DNA from: Zygnema cylindricum
Lineage: Eukaryota; Streptophyta; Zygnematophyceae; Zygnematales; Zygnemataceae
Length of the DNA stretch: 64,000 nucleotides
Reading direction: 5' to 3'
NCBI GenBank assembly: GCA_037447655.1
Contig: JBBHKE010001462.1
Coordinates: 1-64,000 of the forward strand
In this document: positions 45,902-57,198 of the stretch, piece by piece
Position numbering within the stretch: the first letter of the stretch is position 1
Layout of the letters: each line of letters begins with the position of its first letter
Translations under genes and position numbers: made by a program
The notes under the pieces: model-generated
Databases searched by the model: none
The model's input: only the letters and a program-made list of their open reading frames with translations
What the model was told of the DNA's origin: nothing

Positions 45902-47770
45902 GTTCTAGATTTCGTATTTTCAAAATTTGTGTATCTTTTATAATATTCGGTACACCTTTGTCACGCATGAAAATATGAATTCCTTAAAAAAAAAATATTG
46001 TTGTGCCTCGTTTTGCCAATGTCATCGCCAAACGACTGACCTGCTTTTTCTTCCCAAAGAGACTCATCAACCCTTCGCTGCTTGAAAAAATAAACTATGT
46101 ATCGTTGTTAGCGTCAATGACACTCGCAACCCCTAAATTTTACTCCTCAAACATAAAATTAGTGGCAATAACACTAATTTTATTTTGACGTCAATTGTTT
46201 AAATAGTTCTAAATCATCCACGTTGTTTTGCACTACATTTTAGATTTAATAAAAATAGAAAAAACCTAGCAGGTAAATAATTCCTCTACTCTAATATTGA
46301 TACTCTGTGTGCTAAGTCGTGAATCGTTATTAGTGTTAAATCAAGCCTTAAATTAAAGCCCTTTAACCTAAAATACATTAGCAATGTATTTTTTCCTTTA
46401 ACGCTAACGTGGGTACGGTTTTTTGATATAAATTACGCTAAAAATAGTGTAATGAAATGTGTCAGCTTGTACGAAAGTTGTAGTTTTATTACTTACAAAA
46501 TTACAAAAAAAGTATGATAGCAGCGTTGACACGGGAAACCGAGAGGCGTTGACAAGGGAAAGTGCAATCATACTTGAGTCATGGAATGGAAAAATCGCGC
46601 GAAGTTGCTATCACATGTTCAAATGTGGACTGTATCAACATGGCATATAGCAGCTATACCATGGGGAAATGTAATTATATTACGATTATATGTTTTTGTT
46701 AGCGTTAAATTTTGTTTGCTTTTGTTATTTGAAACCAGAATGACGTTAAGAACACTCTTTTCTTCTACTACACCATTTATTTTGAAACCTTTTAGAGGCA
46801 TTATTTTCCAACAAATCACGTGCTCGTTTACGTTCGTGTTATGGGCCTAAGGCTAATGCTTAGTTACAAGCTACACCAACCTTTTCGACACTCCGTTTAT
46901 CGTCTCATCAATTTGTATATGTTTTACGTTTGCGTATGGGTTTCCCTCACCCTCCGCTTTTAGGGTGGCCCGTTGTGTTTCGAAGGAACCCATTTATGGT
47001 GAAGAAATTCATTTACTTCGTTGCTCATTTGGTGGGAACATACTTATTACGCATGATTTGGAGTGAGATGCCATAGCTACCATTGGCGTTGAGGCGGGCT
47101 ACATCGTCAACAAGAGGTTTGTGATATACTTTCGCCTTGACCCCAGTCTAAGGGTTTTTGCAGCCCTTGGGTTGACTTGGTCTTCCTCCATGCTGGGAGG
47201 CATAGATGTCTCATTCGTACAGATTTTGACATTTTTACGAAATTTCGTTTTTTTTTTTTATTTTGAATCTTTCGGTAAATGCGTATACTTTTCCTATTGC
47301 TTAAACGTACGGATGAACCATACATTTATAATGTACGGAAATTTAAAAAAAGAGACTTTTCATTTGCGCGCGCGAAGTTTGAAAGAAATTTGTACGTTAC
47401 GGTTATAATGTACGAAAATTTTGCAGTGTTTTGAAAGAAATTTATACAGTTCATCCAAGCCGACATTGAATCCGTCATTGAAAGCTTGATTGAAGTCGTA
47501 CTTCAAGCAAGCTTCCACGAACTTCTTCAGAAGCAGCCATGCCTAGGCCTCGAGGATCAGAGTGGGACCATGTTAAGGCTCCGAAGGGTGGGCAGCTTGG
47601 GGACAACAAATTGTGCATTTGCATTTACTGTAACTTCGAGTATAATGGACAAGCCACTCAAATTAGAAACCACCTTCTTGGAAATTTGAAGAGTGGAGGC
47701 ATTAGGACCTGCAATTTATGTCCGAATGAGGTAAAGGCAAAGCTACGTGCTGTGGAAACAGACAAGGCTT

Positions 47771-47896
47771 CTCAAGGTTCTAAAAAACGTATTATATCCG
47801 TTTTAGATCAACTTACTGGAAGTGGAAGTGTAACTCAAGGTTCTGAAAAACGTATTATACCCGTTTTAGATCAACTTACTGGAAGTGGAAGTCTTA
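47771..47896 (+). repeat. 63-bp tandem duplication inside the hAT gene
   Basis: Two units (47771-47833 and 47834-47896) that differ at a few bases and keep frame; each encodes KKRII or EKRII followed by VLDQLTGSGS. They lie between the zinc finger and the catalytic region. Confidence 0.9.
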
Positions 47897-49433
47897 CAAG
47901 GTCTTTGGATAAGGTACAAGGAGTATAGATGAAAATAAGAAGTTGTTTAATAAGTATAATCAAAAGGAGGTAGATGCAACATGGGCTAAAGTTTTTTTTG
48001 CCAATGGCATGCCATTCACTCTATTGGATGACCCCTATTTCAAGGCAGCAGTGAAGCAGACTGGGGAGATAGGGGAGTCTTATAAGTTACCGCACCGAAA
48101 TGCCATGAGAACGAGACTTTTGGCTGAGACCAAGGCGACGATCACTAATGATTTGGAGAGTTACATGGAGACATTGAAAGTCACTGGAGCCTTTGTCACA
48201 TCACACGGTTAGAGAGCTATTGACCAAACACATATTCTTAACATTTTAGCTGTCACCCCAAAAGGAGACATGTTTCTCATGGCCGAAGATACTAGAAGGC
48301 ACTACAAGGATGCCGAATACGTTTGTGGAATGTTGGAGAACGGAGTTCTGGCGCTGGGAGTGGAGCATGTAGTGCAAATTGTTACACATTCTGCTCTTGT
48401 GAACAAAACAGCTGCCTTGTTGCTCATGAGGAAGTACCCAACCCTCACGTGGACGCCATGCTCTACCCACATCTTAGACTTGATATTGGAGGATTGGGGC
48501 AAGCTTGCTTTTATTTCATTACCTATCCGAGAGGCAAAGGAGGCGTTGAAATTTGTCACAAACCATAACATGAGTGCAGCCATCTTCAACAACATCTCTA
48601 CACTTAGGCTTTTGAAACCTAGAGAGACCCGGTTTGCTACAAATTTTATCATGCTCCAGAGGTTTTTAGAGGTGAAAGACAGCCTCGAGCGCTTAATGTT
48701 TGATGATAGCTATAAGCAGTGGATTGGCAAGGCTGCTTAAAAGTTCGAGGGGGCCAAAATCAAGGGCCACATTTTGAGCTCAAAGTTTTGGATGAGAGTG
48801 GGGGAGGCAGAGACAGTTTCAGAGCCTGTGGTACGACTAATGCGGGAGTGTGACAAAGGGGCACCAAATGTGGGGAAGGCTTATCATGAGTTCTATATGA
48901 TCAGTGAATTCTTGCATAATATATCCAACAATGGAAGAGTGGGAAATTACGAAGGAATGCAGATTTTGGTGGAGTTGAAGAAATCCTTGTTGGCCAGATG
49001 GGTGATGGCATATAGCCCCATGTATGCAACCGGCTTCGTACTCGATCTCGAGTACCAAAGTGTTGCCTATGGGCAACATTCAAATTTGAAAGTCATGAAA
49101 GGCTTCCAGAAAATGCTTGAGAGGATGTTACTAAATGTGGATGATCAAGCTGAAGCATACATTGAGCTGACTAAGTATAGGGGCTCTGAGGGAATTTTTG
49201 GGAGGGAGGTAACAAAAACTTGTGCGAAGAAGATGTCAGGGTAGAAATGGTGGCAACAGTTTGGGGCTGTCACCCCTATTTTACAAAAGATGGCAATTAG
49301 AGTCCTTGCTCAATGCTCGGTTGCTAGCTCATGCGAGAGTAATTGGTCAACTTATGACCATATTCACTCTAAAAAATGGAACAGGCTGACAGCTAAAAGG
49401 GCCAATGACTTAGTGTGGGTCTTTAGTAATCTC

Positions 49434-50469
49434 TGTTGAAATTAATAGATTTATAGAGTATTTTCTAGGTTTAAATATGTTTGTATAAAAGGAAAAGAAA
49501 AGGACGGACAGCCTGCCTCCACCTCCTCTCTCTAGCCCCCATACTTGTTGTAGTTACTGAAGGATATAGAGGGTGGTTGATTCATAGCAGCCTTAGTTCA
49601 ACAGGCAGTTATTTTTAGTAGGTTACTAAAAATATACCTGACGGACCTGGGATTTGATCCCGGGCCCTACGGTTCGTCAAGTTGGCCGGTAGCGATCAGC
49701 TTTATCCTAATAGACTAGGACCAATGCTAAATGCTATAGTATGTGATAGATATATATTTATTTAGGGAGGAATAAATCCATTTAACTGCAATTGTATACG
49801 ACATACATAGACACAGTTTTAGAAAGTACGTAGTACGATACTAATTCGAAATGGATACCACGCATTTTGTTTCGACAGCGAAACAAATGACGCACAAGTA
49901 TTTATAACGGCTAAGATTGCATTTCGCATAAAATCCAACGGCGCACATCATCGCCGAAATCTCGGAGTGGTCACTTTGGCGTTTTGTGACGTGGCATGAC
50001 CTGGAGCCACGTGGAGAGATGACATTCGGTCATAGGAATTCTGAGGAACGTACGGACAAGTGGAAAGCGGACACGCGTCCGCTTAATAGCCTTGTCGTAC
50101 ATAGGCCGTACAAAAGGTACAACGGCAGTAGTACTTTTTTGTACGGTACTGTAATATGATTGGTCCGTACTTCAGTAGATAAAAGTAATTAGAGAGAATC
50201 ATAACTTATAAAATTTTGGTTGGTAGTCACCTCTCCCGTTGAGAGTTTGTACAAATTGGCATTTTACTGCCTCATAACTTATCGGCTGGTTGGCCGTTTT
50301 CATTGATTCTTTTTGGTACGGACTCAAGGGAGTCCAGGCTGCATAGAGGTGCAGTTAAATTGCCAGTTTGCCTTTTTGGACAGAAGTGGTTGTGGCTTTA
50401 AGTGGGTTTGTTAAATACTATCTAGAGGATTCTTGTATTCTGTAGTCCATTGGAGGACACATAATTGCA
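49434..50469. mobile_element. solo copia-type LTR inserted in the hAT gene
   Basis: Starts TGTTGAAATT, ends TTGCA, and is flanked by a perfect 5-bp duplication ATCTC (49429-49433, 50470-50474). The first 35 bp (..AGTATTTTCTAGG) and later blocks (CTCCTCTCTC..CACTT, a tRNA-like stretch, the AAGTATTTAT box, GTAGATA..AGAG) match the LTRs of the copia element at 51069 and 57199, though diverged. It is 1036 bp, like the others. No internal region is left, as after LTR-LTR recombination. Confidence 0.9.
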
Positions 50470-50597
50470 ATCTCAGATTAGCATATCAAACTAGGGATGT
50501 CAGCTACGAGGAGTCTATGATAGCATGGGAGGAAGAGGAAGGGGAGATAGTGGATGAGGATGCTTACGAAGACATGGATGAACTAGATCTAGAGTGA

Positions 50598-51068
50598 TAG
50601 AGGAAATAACCCGATTCAAGGTTTTCAATTAGTTACTTTCTATGTGTAAACTAAGTTATTCCCGCCCATTATTACAAAAATGGTTTTTTTTTTGCTTCAA
50701 TTTTGAATGTTTGATTATTTGATGTTCATATACAAAAATGGATATTTTTTTTTGGATTTTTTTGTTCAATTATGATTTTGTCATTTTTCAATGTTGACAT
50801 ATATAAATGGATTTTTTCTTTTCAATTGTGATTTTGACATTATTCACCTTTGACATTTAAAAGTGGTTATTTTTTCTTCAATTGTAAATTTTTGAATGTT
50901 AACATGTTGCAATAGGGGCAAGTGTCAGCATGGTGCCGGGAAGACGCCGGTGATGACAAGGCTTTTGCTGCCTCGGCGCTGGCGATGAGTTCAGCGCCGA
51001 GGCAACAGACAGTCTCATCGCTGGTTGCCGGTTCAGAGTTCAGCGACAGTCTGATCGCTGGCGACGAG
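50598..51068. other. A/T-rich DNA then a GC-rich hairpin segment
   Basis: 50.64-50.92 kb consists of loose repeats with ACAAAAATGG and TTTTTGTTCAATT, probably the 3' untranslated part of the hAT gene. From about 50920 the composition turns GC-rich, with a perfect 13-bp hairpin TGCCTCGGCGCTG / CAGCGCCGAGGCA (50969-50981 and 50992-51004) and repeats of GATCGCTGGCGACGAG-like sequence up to the copia LTR. Confidence 0.6.
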
Positions 51069-52093
51069 TATAGAAATAAAAGGTTATTTTAGTATTTTCT
51101 AGGTTTTGTAAAATGCAGAAAAGAAGCAGAAGCAGTTTGGCTCTAACTCCTCTCTCCAGCTACCACACTTGTCGCAGTCACTGAAAGTTAGAGAGGGAGA
51201 TAGAGCCATGGCCGCCTATGCTCTCCCAACGGGGACAGATATTAGGTTGGTAGATTTTACCAAAATAAACTTGGCGGACCCCGGATTTGAACCTGGTACA
51301 TGCCGTCCGTCGAGGTAGCCGGTAGCCTTAGCCAACTAGTCTAAACCAGAGATATATGATATAGGGTTTGGTAGTTATTTAAATGTTAAGATATAGGCTA
51401 TTTCATTCAACGAGATATTTCGACATAGATACAATTTGTAATGTACGGCGTACGTAACATTCAAAACGGATACCGCACATTTGTTTCGAAGGCGAAACAA
51501 ATAGTGCGCAAGTATTTATGAAGACCATGATTGTAATCCGGCTTAATCGGACGGCTACGAAGCATGCTGTGATTGCAAAATGGGTTTTCAGCGGTTTCCG
51601 GTCAACGTCACATCAAGCGCCACGTGGCACAATCACATTGGATTACGACATCTCCGAGGATTCTAGGAATGAATCCTAAAATGACATGTGTCGACTTGTT
51701 GGCCATATCGTACAATGGTCGTACATAAAGTACAACGACACATGTACCTTTATGTACGATACACTATTATGATTGGTGTCGTACTTCAGTAGATAGAGTT
51801 TTAGAGACAGATAGGACTTAGAAAAATTTGATAGATTGGACCCTCTCTCCCACAGAGCTTCTGGACAAAAGGTCAACTTTGACCCTTGATAACTTACTGC
51901 TCAAGGAGTAAATTTAGAGAGTCTTTTTGCTATAGACTCAGGGGAGTCTTGCCTTTACAAGGTTGAAGGTGGTATGAGTTTTTGTCTGTCACGGTGGCAG
52001 TTATTCTTGTTGAAACACAACGGGGTCAGGGTTATCCAACAGGCTTCGTGTGAGTTGCCTACTCTGAGGACCTATGGAGGTCTCAAAGTTACA
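51069..52093 (+). repeat. copia 5' LTR
   Basis: Begins TATAGAAAT (TG start mutated to TA), aligning with TGTAGAAATT of the 3' LTR, and ends GTTACA. About 1025 bp. It contains a TATA-like AAGTATTTAT box near 51510. Similarity to the 3' LTR is clear throughout, with many substitutions, so the insertion is not recent. Confidence 0.85.
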
Positions 52094-53235
52094 GGTTATG
52101 GGCCCACCCTCTAGGATGCCCATCTTTAATGGAGCTGGCTTCATATACAGGGAAAGTATGATGACAAGAGCTCTATGTGAGAAATGGTATTGGGGAATAG
52201 TGAGTGGACGGGTGAGGCGTCCATCAAGTCTTAGGATCCCTGCAAGGTTTGGAGGAAGCAGATTCACCAAAGATGCTTATTCATCTTCAACGGAGGAGAC
52301 AAATGAAGGGGAGGTGGTGGACAAAGGAAAGGAGAAGGAGACGATCACACCAATAGCAACCGGTTCGGCATTCATGTCACTTATTCCGAGGAACGAGGAG
52401 AATGATATCGATACTTGGGACTACAACAATATGGCGGCTAAGCACTTCATCCTCCGTCATCTTACTCAAGGGCTTGCATCTCCTCATTTGCAAGTAGAGA
52501 GGGCATCCGATCTATGGGTGGCTCTTATAGAGATGTACCGTAGTGGTACGATCTAGCAACAACAGTTGGCTGATCAGAAAATAGACGCATATGTAAACAA
52601 AGGGGGGAAGATGTTGGATTTTTGCAACGAGCTTTCAACACTTTTCATGGAGCTAGAGAGTGCTGGACAGGTTGAAACTGAAAAGATGAAGGTTAACTGT
52701 TTGCTCATGAAGTTACCAGATGAGTTCGAGAACATAGTCAAACGTGTGCAGGACTTGTCGGACTCATGGTGGATTTGGAATTCATTGGTAGGGATGATTC
52801 TCGTTCGGGAGAATATGATTGAGATCCAAAGAGGAGGAAAGAGTGGGCCAGCCTTCGCAGCTAGGACCGATTGGAGAAACAATGATTACAGGAAACTGAT
52901 CTGAAATTATCGAGAGGGGGGGCAGAAAAATCAGAGCGAGGAGTTCGGACCAAGGACTCCCAAAGGTTTGTGCCATTTTTGTAAGAAACCAGAGCACTAT
53001 ATGGTTGAGTGCACTAAGTTAACCAAGCTGCGGTTAAAGGAGGGGCAAACTGGTGGACCTTCGAGAGGAAAGAAAAAGGCCCTTGTGACACAGGTACATG
53101 AGGCGAAATCCGAGGACGAGGACAATGAACTCCTATTAGATGAGGAGTTGGAAGCGAAAAACGAGGTCGAAATTCCACGAAAGCAGAAATGTGCTTTTGG
53201 TGGATTGAAAGGTGAAGCAAGCTGGATTGTTGACC
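52074..53235 (+). pseudogene. copia gag region, first zinc-knuckle copy
   Basis: Capsid-type gag frame interrupted by stops at 52554 and 52902. Recognisable parts are DIDTWDYNNMAAKHFILRHL, an LPDEFENIVKRVQDL helix region and the CX2CX4HX4C knuckle CHFCKKPEHYMVEC (52971-53012), followed by a Lys/Glu-rich stretch. The frame runs without a stop into the inverted LTR segment after VDP. Confidence 0.8.
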
Positions 53236-53635
53236 CCAACCGTCCACTCACTATCCCCCAAAACCTTTTTTCGCATAGAGCTCCTATAATCATACTTTCC
53301 CAGTATATGAAGCCAGTTATATTAAAGATTGGTACTCTAGAGGGTGGGCCTATTATCGGAAACTGTGAGACCTCGATAAGTCCTCAGAGTGGACAGCTTC
53401 CAAGAAGCCTCTAGGATAACCCTGACCCCTTTGTGTTTCAGCCAGAACAAGTGCCACCCTAGCAGATAATAACTGTGACCACTTTCACCCCTGTAAAGGC
53501 AAGACTCTTGTGAGTCGATAGCAAAAAGAATCTCTGAATTTACTCCCCTGAGCAATAAGTTATGGAGGGTAAAAATTGACCTTTTGTACAGAAGCTCTTT
53601 GGGAGAGAGGATCCTATCTCCTAATTTTTCTAATG
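53236..53635 (-). repeat. inverted copy of copia LTR end plus leader
   Basis: On the minus strand this matches about 51828-52215: the last 265 bp of the LTR, the LTR end and the first 120 bp of the leader (GACCTCGATAAGTCCTCAGA versus TCTGAGGACCTATGGAGGTC, AGAGGGTGGGCC versus GGCCCACCCTCT). It separates two copies of the gag zinc-knuckle region. Confidence 0.88.
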
Positions 53636-53990
53636 GAACAATGATTCCCAAAGACCGGTCGGAAATTACAGAGGGGGGGAGCAAGAAAATCAGACCGACG
53701 AGTTCGGACTAAGGGCTCCTATGGGTTTATGTCATTCTTGTAAGAAACCAGGGCACTATATGGCGGAGTGCATTAAGCTTACCGAGCTTCAGTAAAAGGA
53801 TGGGCAGACCGGAGGAACCTCAAAAGGAAAGAAAAGGGACTTTGTGACATAGGTACATGAGGTGGAATCCGAAGACGAGGACGATGAGCTCCTATTGGAT
53901 GAGGAGTTGGAAGCGACGAACGAGGTAAAAATTCCATGAAAGCAAAAATGTGCTTTCGTGGATTGAAAGGGTAAGCAGGTTGGATTGTAG
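53636..53990 (+). pseudogene. second copy of copia gag zinc-knuckle region
   Basis: Repeats 52855-53225 with substitutions: ACAATGATT, GACGAGTTCGGAC, and the knuckle CHSCKKPGHYMAEC, then the Lys/Glu-rich stretch with several stops. It continues collinearly into protease, so this copy belongs to the original backbone. Confidence 0.85.
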
Positions 53991-55310
53991 ATTTAGGTGC
54001 CTCCATGCACATGTGTAACGATAAACACCTGTTCACTAAGATAAAAAAGATTCCCACCGTAGAGATAGAGTACGGGGATGGGAGGATAATCACTACTACT
54101 CTTGTAGGATCAGTAGATCTGAAAGTATATGTAAAAGGAAAGACATCCATAGTTACATTCTCCGATGTATTGTTTATGCCGGAGCTGAACAAAAACCTCA
54201 TCTCTACGTTTGTATTAGACGATAAGGGTTTTGATACTTGCAGTAGGAAAGGAGTCTTTACTGCTAGTTTTATGGAGGAAGTTTATTTCACCGCTGAAAA
54301 AAGTTGCCAAGGGATGTTTAGGCTGATTTTAAGCAATGAAAATAAGAAACTTTATTATGCTGGTGTTTATGATATAATGATGTGGCATAAGAGGCTTGGG
54401 CATGTGAATCTAGATAAGCTAAGAGAGATGAAAAAGATGGGAGTGGTGGAAGGTATTCAGTTCAGTGAGAGTGAGAATCTAAGTGATTGTAGTGGATGTG
54501 CTCAAGGTAAAGCACACAGATTGCCCTTTCCTAAAACAACCACCTATAGGGGAGAAAAAGTTCTAGATCTAGTACACAGATATTTGGGGACCGGCCAAAG
54601 TGCCCTCACCAAGGGGGAAGAGATTTATGATGAATATCACTGATGATGAATCTAGGTATTCCAGGGTGTATTTTTGGAAAACAAGTCAGAAGCTCAGGAT
54701 TGTTTTAGACAATATAAAGCATGGAGCGAAAAACTCCATGTAACTCCAATCAAGAGAGTAAGGAGTGATAATGGTGGAGAGTATACTTCTAACTAGTTTG
54801 AGGATTTTCTAAGGGAAGATAGAGTTCAACACCAAAAGTCAGTTCCAAAAAACCCGGAATAGAATGGGGTAGCTGAACGATTAAATAGGACACTGAGTGA
54901 TAGTGCTAGAAGTATGTTGTCGGATAAGAAGATAGGAAAAAGGTTTTGGGCAAAAGCAATGAAATGTGCTAATTACCTAAAAAATAGAATTCTTACCTTA
55001 GCTATAAAAGATCAAACACCTTATGAGAAATGGACTGGCCGAAAACTAGACATATCTCACTTAAAGGTTTTTGGTAGTCAAGTATTCTGTCTAGATACAG
55101 ATCGGTCTAATTAGAAGCTAGATCCTAAATGAAAATCGGGATACTTATTAGGATATAATGACGATGTTAAAGGATATAGAGTTTACGATCTAAAAAGGGA
55201 AGATATAATCTTAGTAAAACAATTAGTAGTTATGGATGAAGGAAAGTCTTTGGATCCCTTCAAGTATACAAAGTCAATAAAAATCAGATTTGAGTCATAA
55301 AATTCTGATG
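53975..55310 (+). pseudogene. copia protease and integrase remnants
   Basis: Protease begins WIVDLGASMHMC: the usual Ser of the DSG active-site motif is Leu here. The GAG-pre-integrase zinc region is HKRLGHVN..CSGCAQGKAHR. The integrase core is spread over frames: DDESRYSRVYF (about 54640), VRSDNGGEYTS (about 54765), and NGVAERLNRTL after a stop (about 54865). Then ANYLKNRIL and DQTPYEKWTGRKLDISHLKV. Stops and a frameshift near 54640-54660 inactivate it. Confidence 0.87.
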
Positions 55311-55624
55311 ACTTTGAGCTTCCTAACTATCTTGGTTTTAGAGAAGATGACATTCTTGCAGGTACAAATCAGACCGGAAAGGACTCGGCTGCGGAAACTC
55401 TAGTGATAACTCTACCCGAAGCGGAAGACATGATGGAAATTGCTTCAGAATCAAGGGATAGGGGAGAAGCCGAGATTGTTCGAAAGAACCTATGAGAACC
55501 ATCTATTCAGGCCACAGGTTTTGAAGAGGGAATGAGAAGTAGCAAAAGACTGGAAGAAAAACAGGTTAATAACAAGGTAACTAAACTATCTCATCAAGAT
55601 GAACCTCAAACTTATTGAGAGGCG

Positions 55625-57168
55625 ATGACTTGTCCAGAAAGAAATCGGTGGAAGACAACCATCAATGAGGAGATGGCCCCAATTATGGCAGCCGATACTT
55701 GGGAGCTGGAGGACTGTCCACCTAACCGAAAACCAATCGGTTGTAAGTGGGTTTTCAAATTAAAACTGAACCTAGATAACACAATCGAGCGCTACAAGGC
55801 CCAATTAGTAGCAAAGGGATTTACACAAAAAGAGGGAATTGACTACGAGGAAACCTAGCCCCGGTCGTCAAATTCCCCTCCGTCCGCATACTTTTCAGCC
55901 TGGCAGCAGCGGAAGACATGGAAGTGCACCAGATGGACATCAAGACAACCTTTTTGAATGGAGAATTGGAAGAGGAGATCTTCATTCGACAACCCGAAGG
56001 ATTTGTGGAGGAAGGAGAGGAGAGTAAGGTATGCCTGTTAATTAGATCTCTTTATGGTTTGAAACAGGCGCCACGACAGTGGAATAAGAAGCTTGATGAG
56101 TTTCTTACCCGTCTCGAATTTATCCGGATCAACTCAGATCTCTCAATCTATGTTTTCGAAGATGAGGAAGGTTTTATATTTATTGCAATTTATGTTGATG
56201 ATTTGCTTGTTTTAAGTAAATCAATGGAAAAAATTAATAAACTAAAAACCGATCTTAAGGGGAGATTTGAAATAAAGGATATAGGGGGAGCAAAATATAT
56301 TTTGGGAATTCGAGTAGAAAGAGACCGAGAAAGAAAGATTATATGAATGACTAAAAATGAAGCAATAGGGAACATGCTGGAAAAATTTCAGATGGATAAA
56401 GCTAATAGTTGTACAACTCCAATGGAGTTAAAGAAGGGAAATGAGGGGAGTGAGTAAGAAGGAGTCATAGTCTTAGACAAGGAATTAAGTCTTGAAGAAC
56501 AAAAGTTCATGCAGACTATTCCTCACAGGCAAGTAGTGGGAAGCCTAATCTACTTTATGAATTGTACCCGACCGGATTTAGCTGCAGCTGTAGGAGTGTT
56601 GAGTAGAAGTCTAAATACTCCTCCTAAGAAAGATTGGGAGGCAGCTAAGAGAGTCCTTAGATATTTGATAAGATCTAGGGATCTATGGTTGCATTTGGGT
56701 GGGGAGAATACTGACATCACTACTTGGAGTGATGCCAGTTATGGTGATGCTCCGATGAGGAGATGTACTTCTGGTTATGTATTATATGTGGGTGATGGGG
56801 CTTGCTGTTGGAGTAGAAAACATCAAAAGGTAATTGCTCAGTCCACCATGGTGGCTGAGTATATGGCCTCTTTCTTTGCTGTAAAAGAATTGATGTGGGT
56901 CAAGTCTTTGCTTGGTGAGCTTGGTTACCTTAAGAGTGGTGTGCAATTTATTTTTTGTGATAATCAGGCAGCAATCACTATTTCTGCCAATCTTAAATGT
57001 CATTTTAAAGCCAAACACATAGACATCAGACTTAGCTCTGTTAGAGAGAAAGTAGAAAATAAAATTATCAGTTTAGATTACCGACCAGATAACGAGATGG
57101 TAGCAAATATGATGACCAAACCTGTGCCTTCCCTTAAGCTAATTTTTTGCAGGGAGAAGTGTGTTTGA
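55625..57168 (+). pseudogene. copia reverse transcriptase and RNase H remnants
   Basis: RT starts KPIGCKWVFKLKLNLD and is frameshifted near 55855 within the block before KFPSVRI. It continues with MDIKTTFLNGELEEEIFI, SLYGLKQAPRQWNKKLD and the catalytic YVDDLLVLS (YVDD at 56191-56202). Stops fall at 56344 and 56456. RNase H follows (GSLIYFMNCTRPDLAAAVGV, TTWSDASYGD, STMVAEY, CDNQAAI, KHIDI), with its frame intact to the stop at 57166. This is the best preserved part of the element. Confidence 0.93.
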
Positions 57169-57198
57169 AATTAAAGAGTGACTATAAAATAGGGGGAG

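Larger units (their letters stand above)
40890..47195 (+). repeat. large duplicated segment, copy B
   Basis: Collinear with copy A (about 23120-26480) and in the same orientation. It is longer because it contains the hAT-like element 41183-43321, the Harbinger-type MITE 43804-44499 and the hAT-type MITE 45446-45901. Similarity continues through GTTGAGGCGGGCTACATCGT and GGGTTGACTTGGTCTTCCTC to about 47195 and then stops, close upstream of the decayed hAT gene. Confidence 0.85.
47539..50597 (+). pseudogene. decayed hAT transposase gene, split by a solo LTR
   Basis: hAT-family cut-and-paste transposase remnant. From 47539: a BED-type zinc finger region (WDHVKAPKG..CIYCNFEYNG..IRNHLLG), a 63-bp internal tandem duplication (47771-47896), then DUF659-like sequence (VNKTAALLLMRKYPTLTWTP, HILDLILEDWGKL, RFATNFIMLQRFLEVKDSL), and the C-terminal hAT dimerisation block (SCESNWSTYDHIHSKKWNRL, RANDLVWVFSNL). 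A frameshift lies near 47930, with in-frame stops at 48210, 48738 and 49242. The solo LTR at 49434-50469 cuts the dimerisation block; the frame resumes after it with RLAYQTRDVSY and an acidic tail (EEEEGEIVDEDAYEDMDEL) to a stop at 50595. Terminal inverted repeats were not located. Not functional. Confidence 0.88.

Noticed and set aside
49638-49725. A true tRNA gene in the LTR
   Set aside because: A- and B-box-like parts exist, but the acceptor strands do not pair, so only a tRNA-like relic is claimed.
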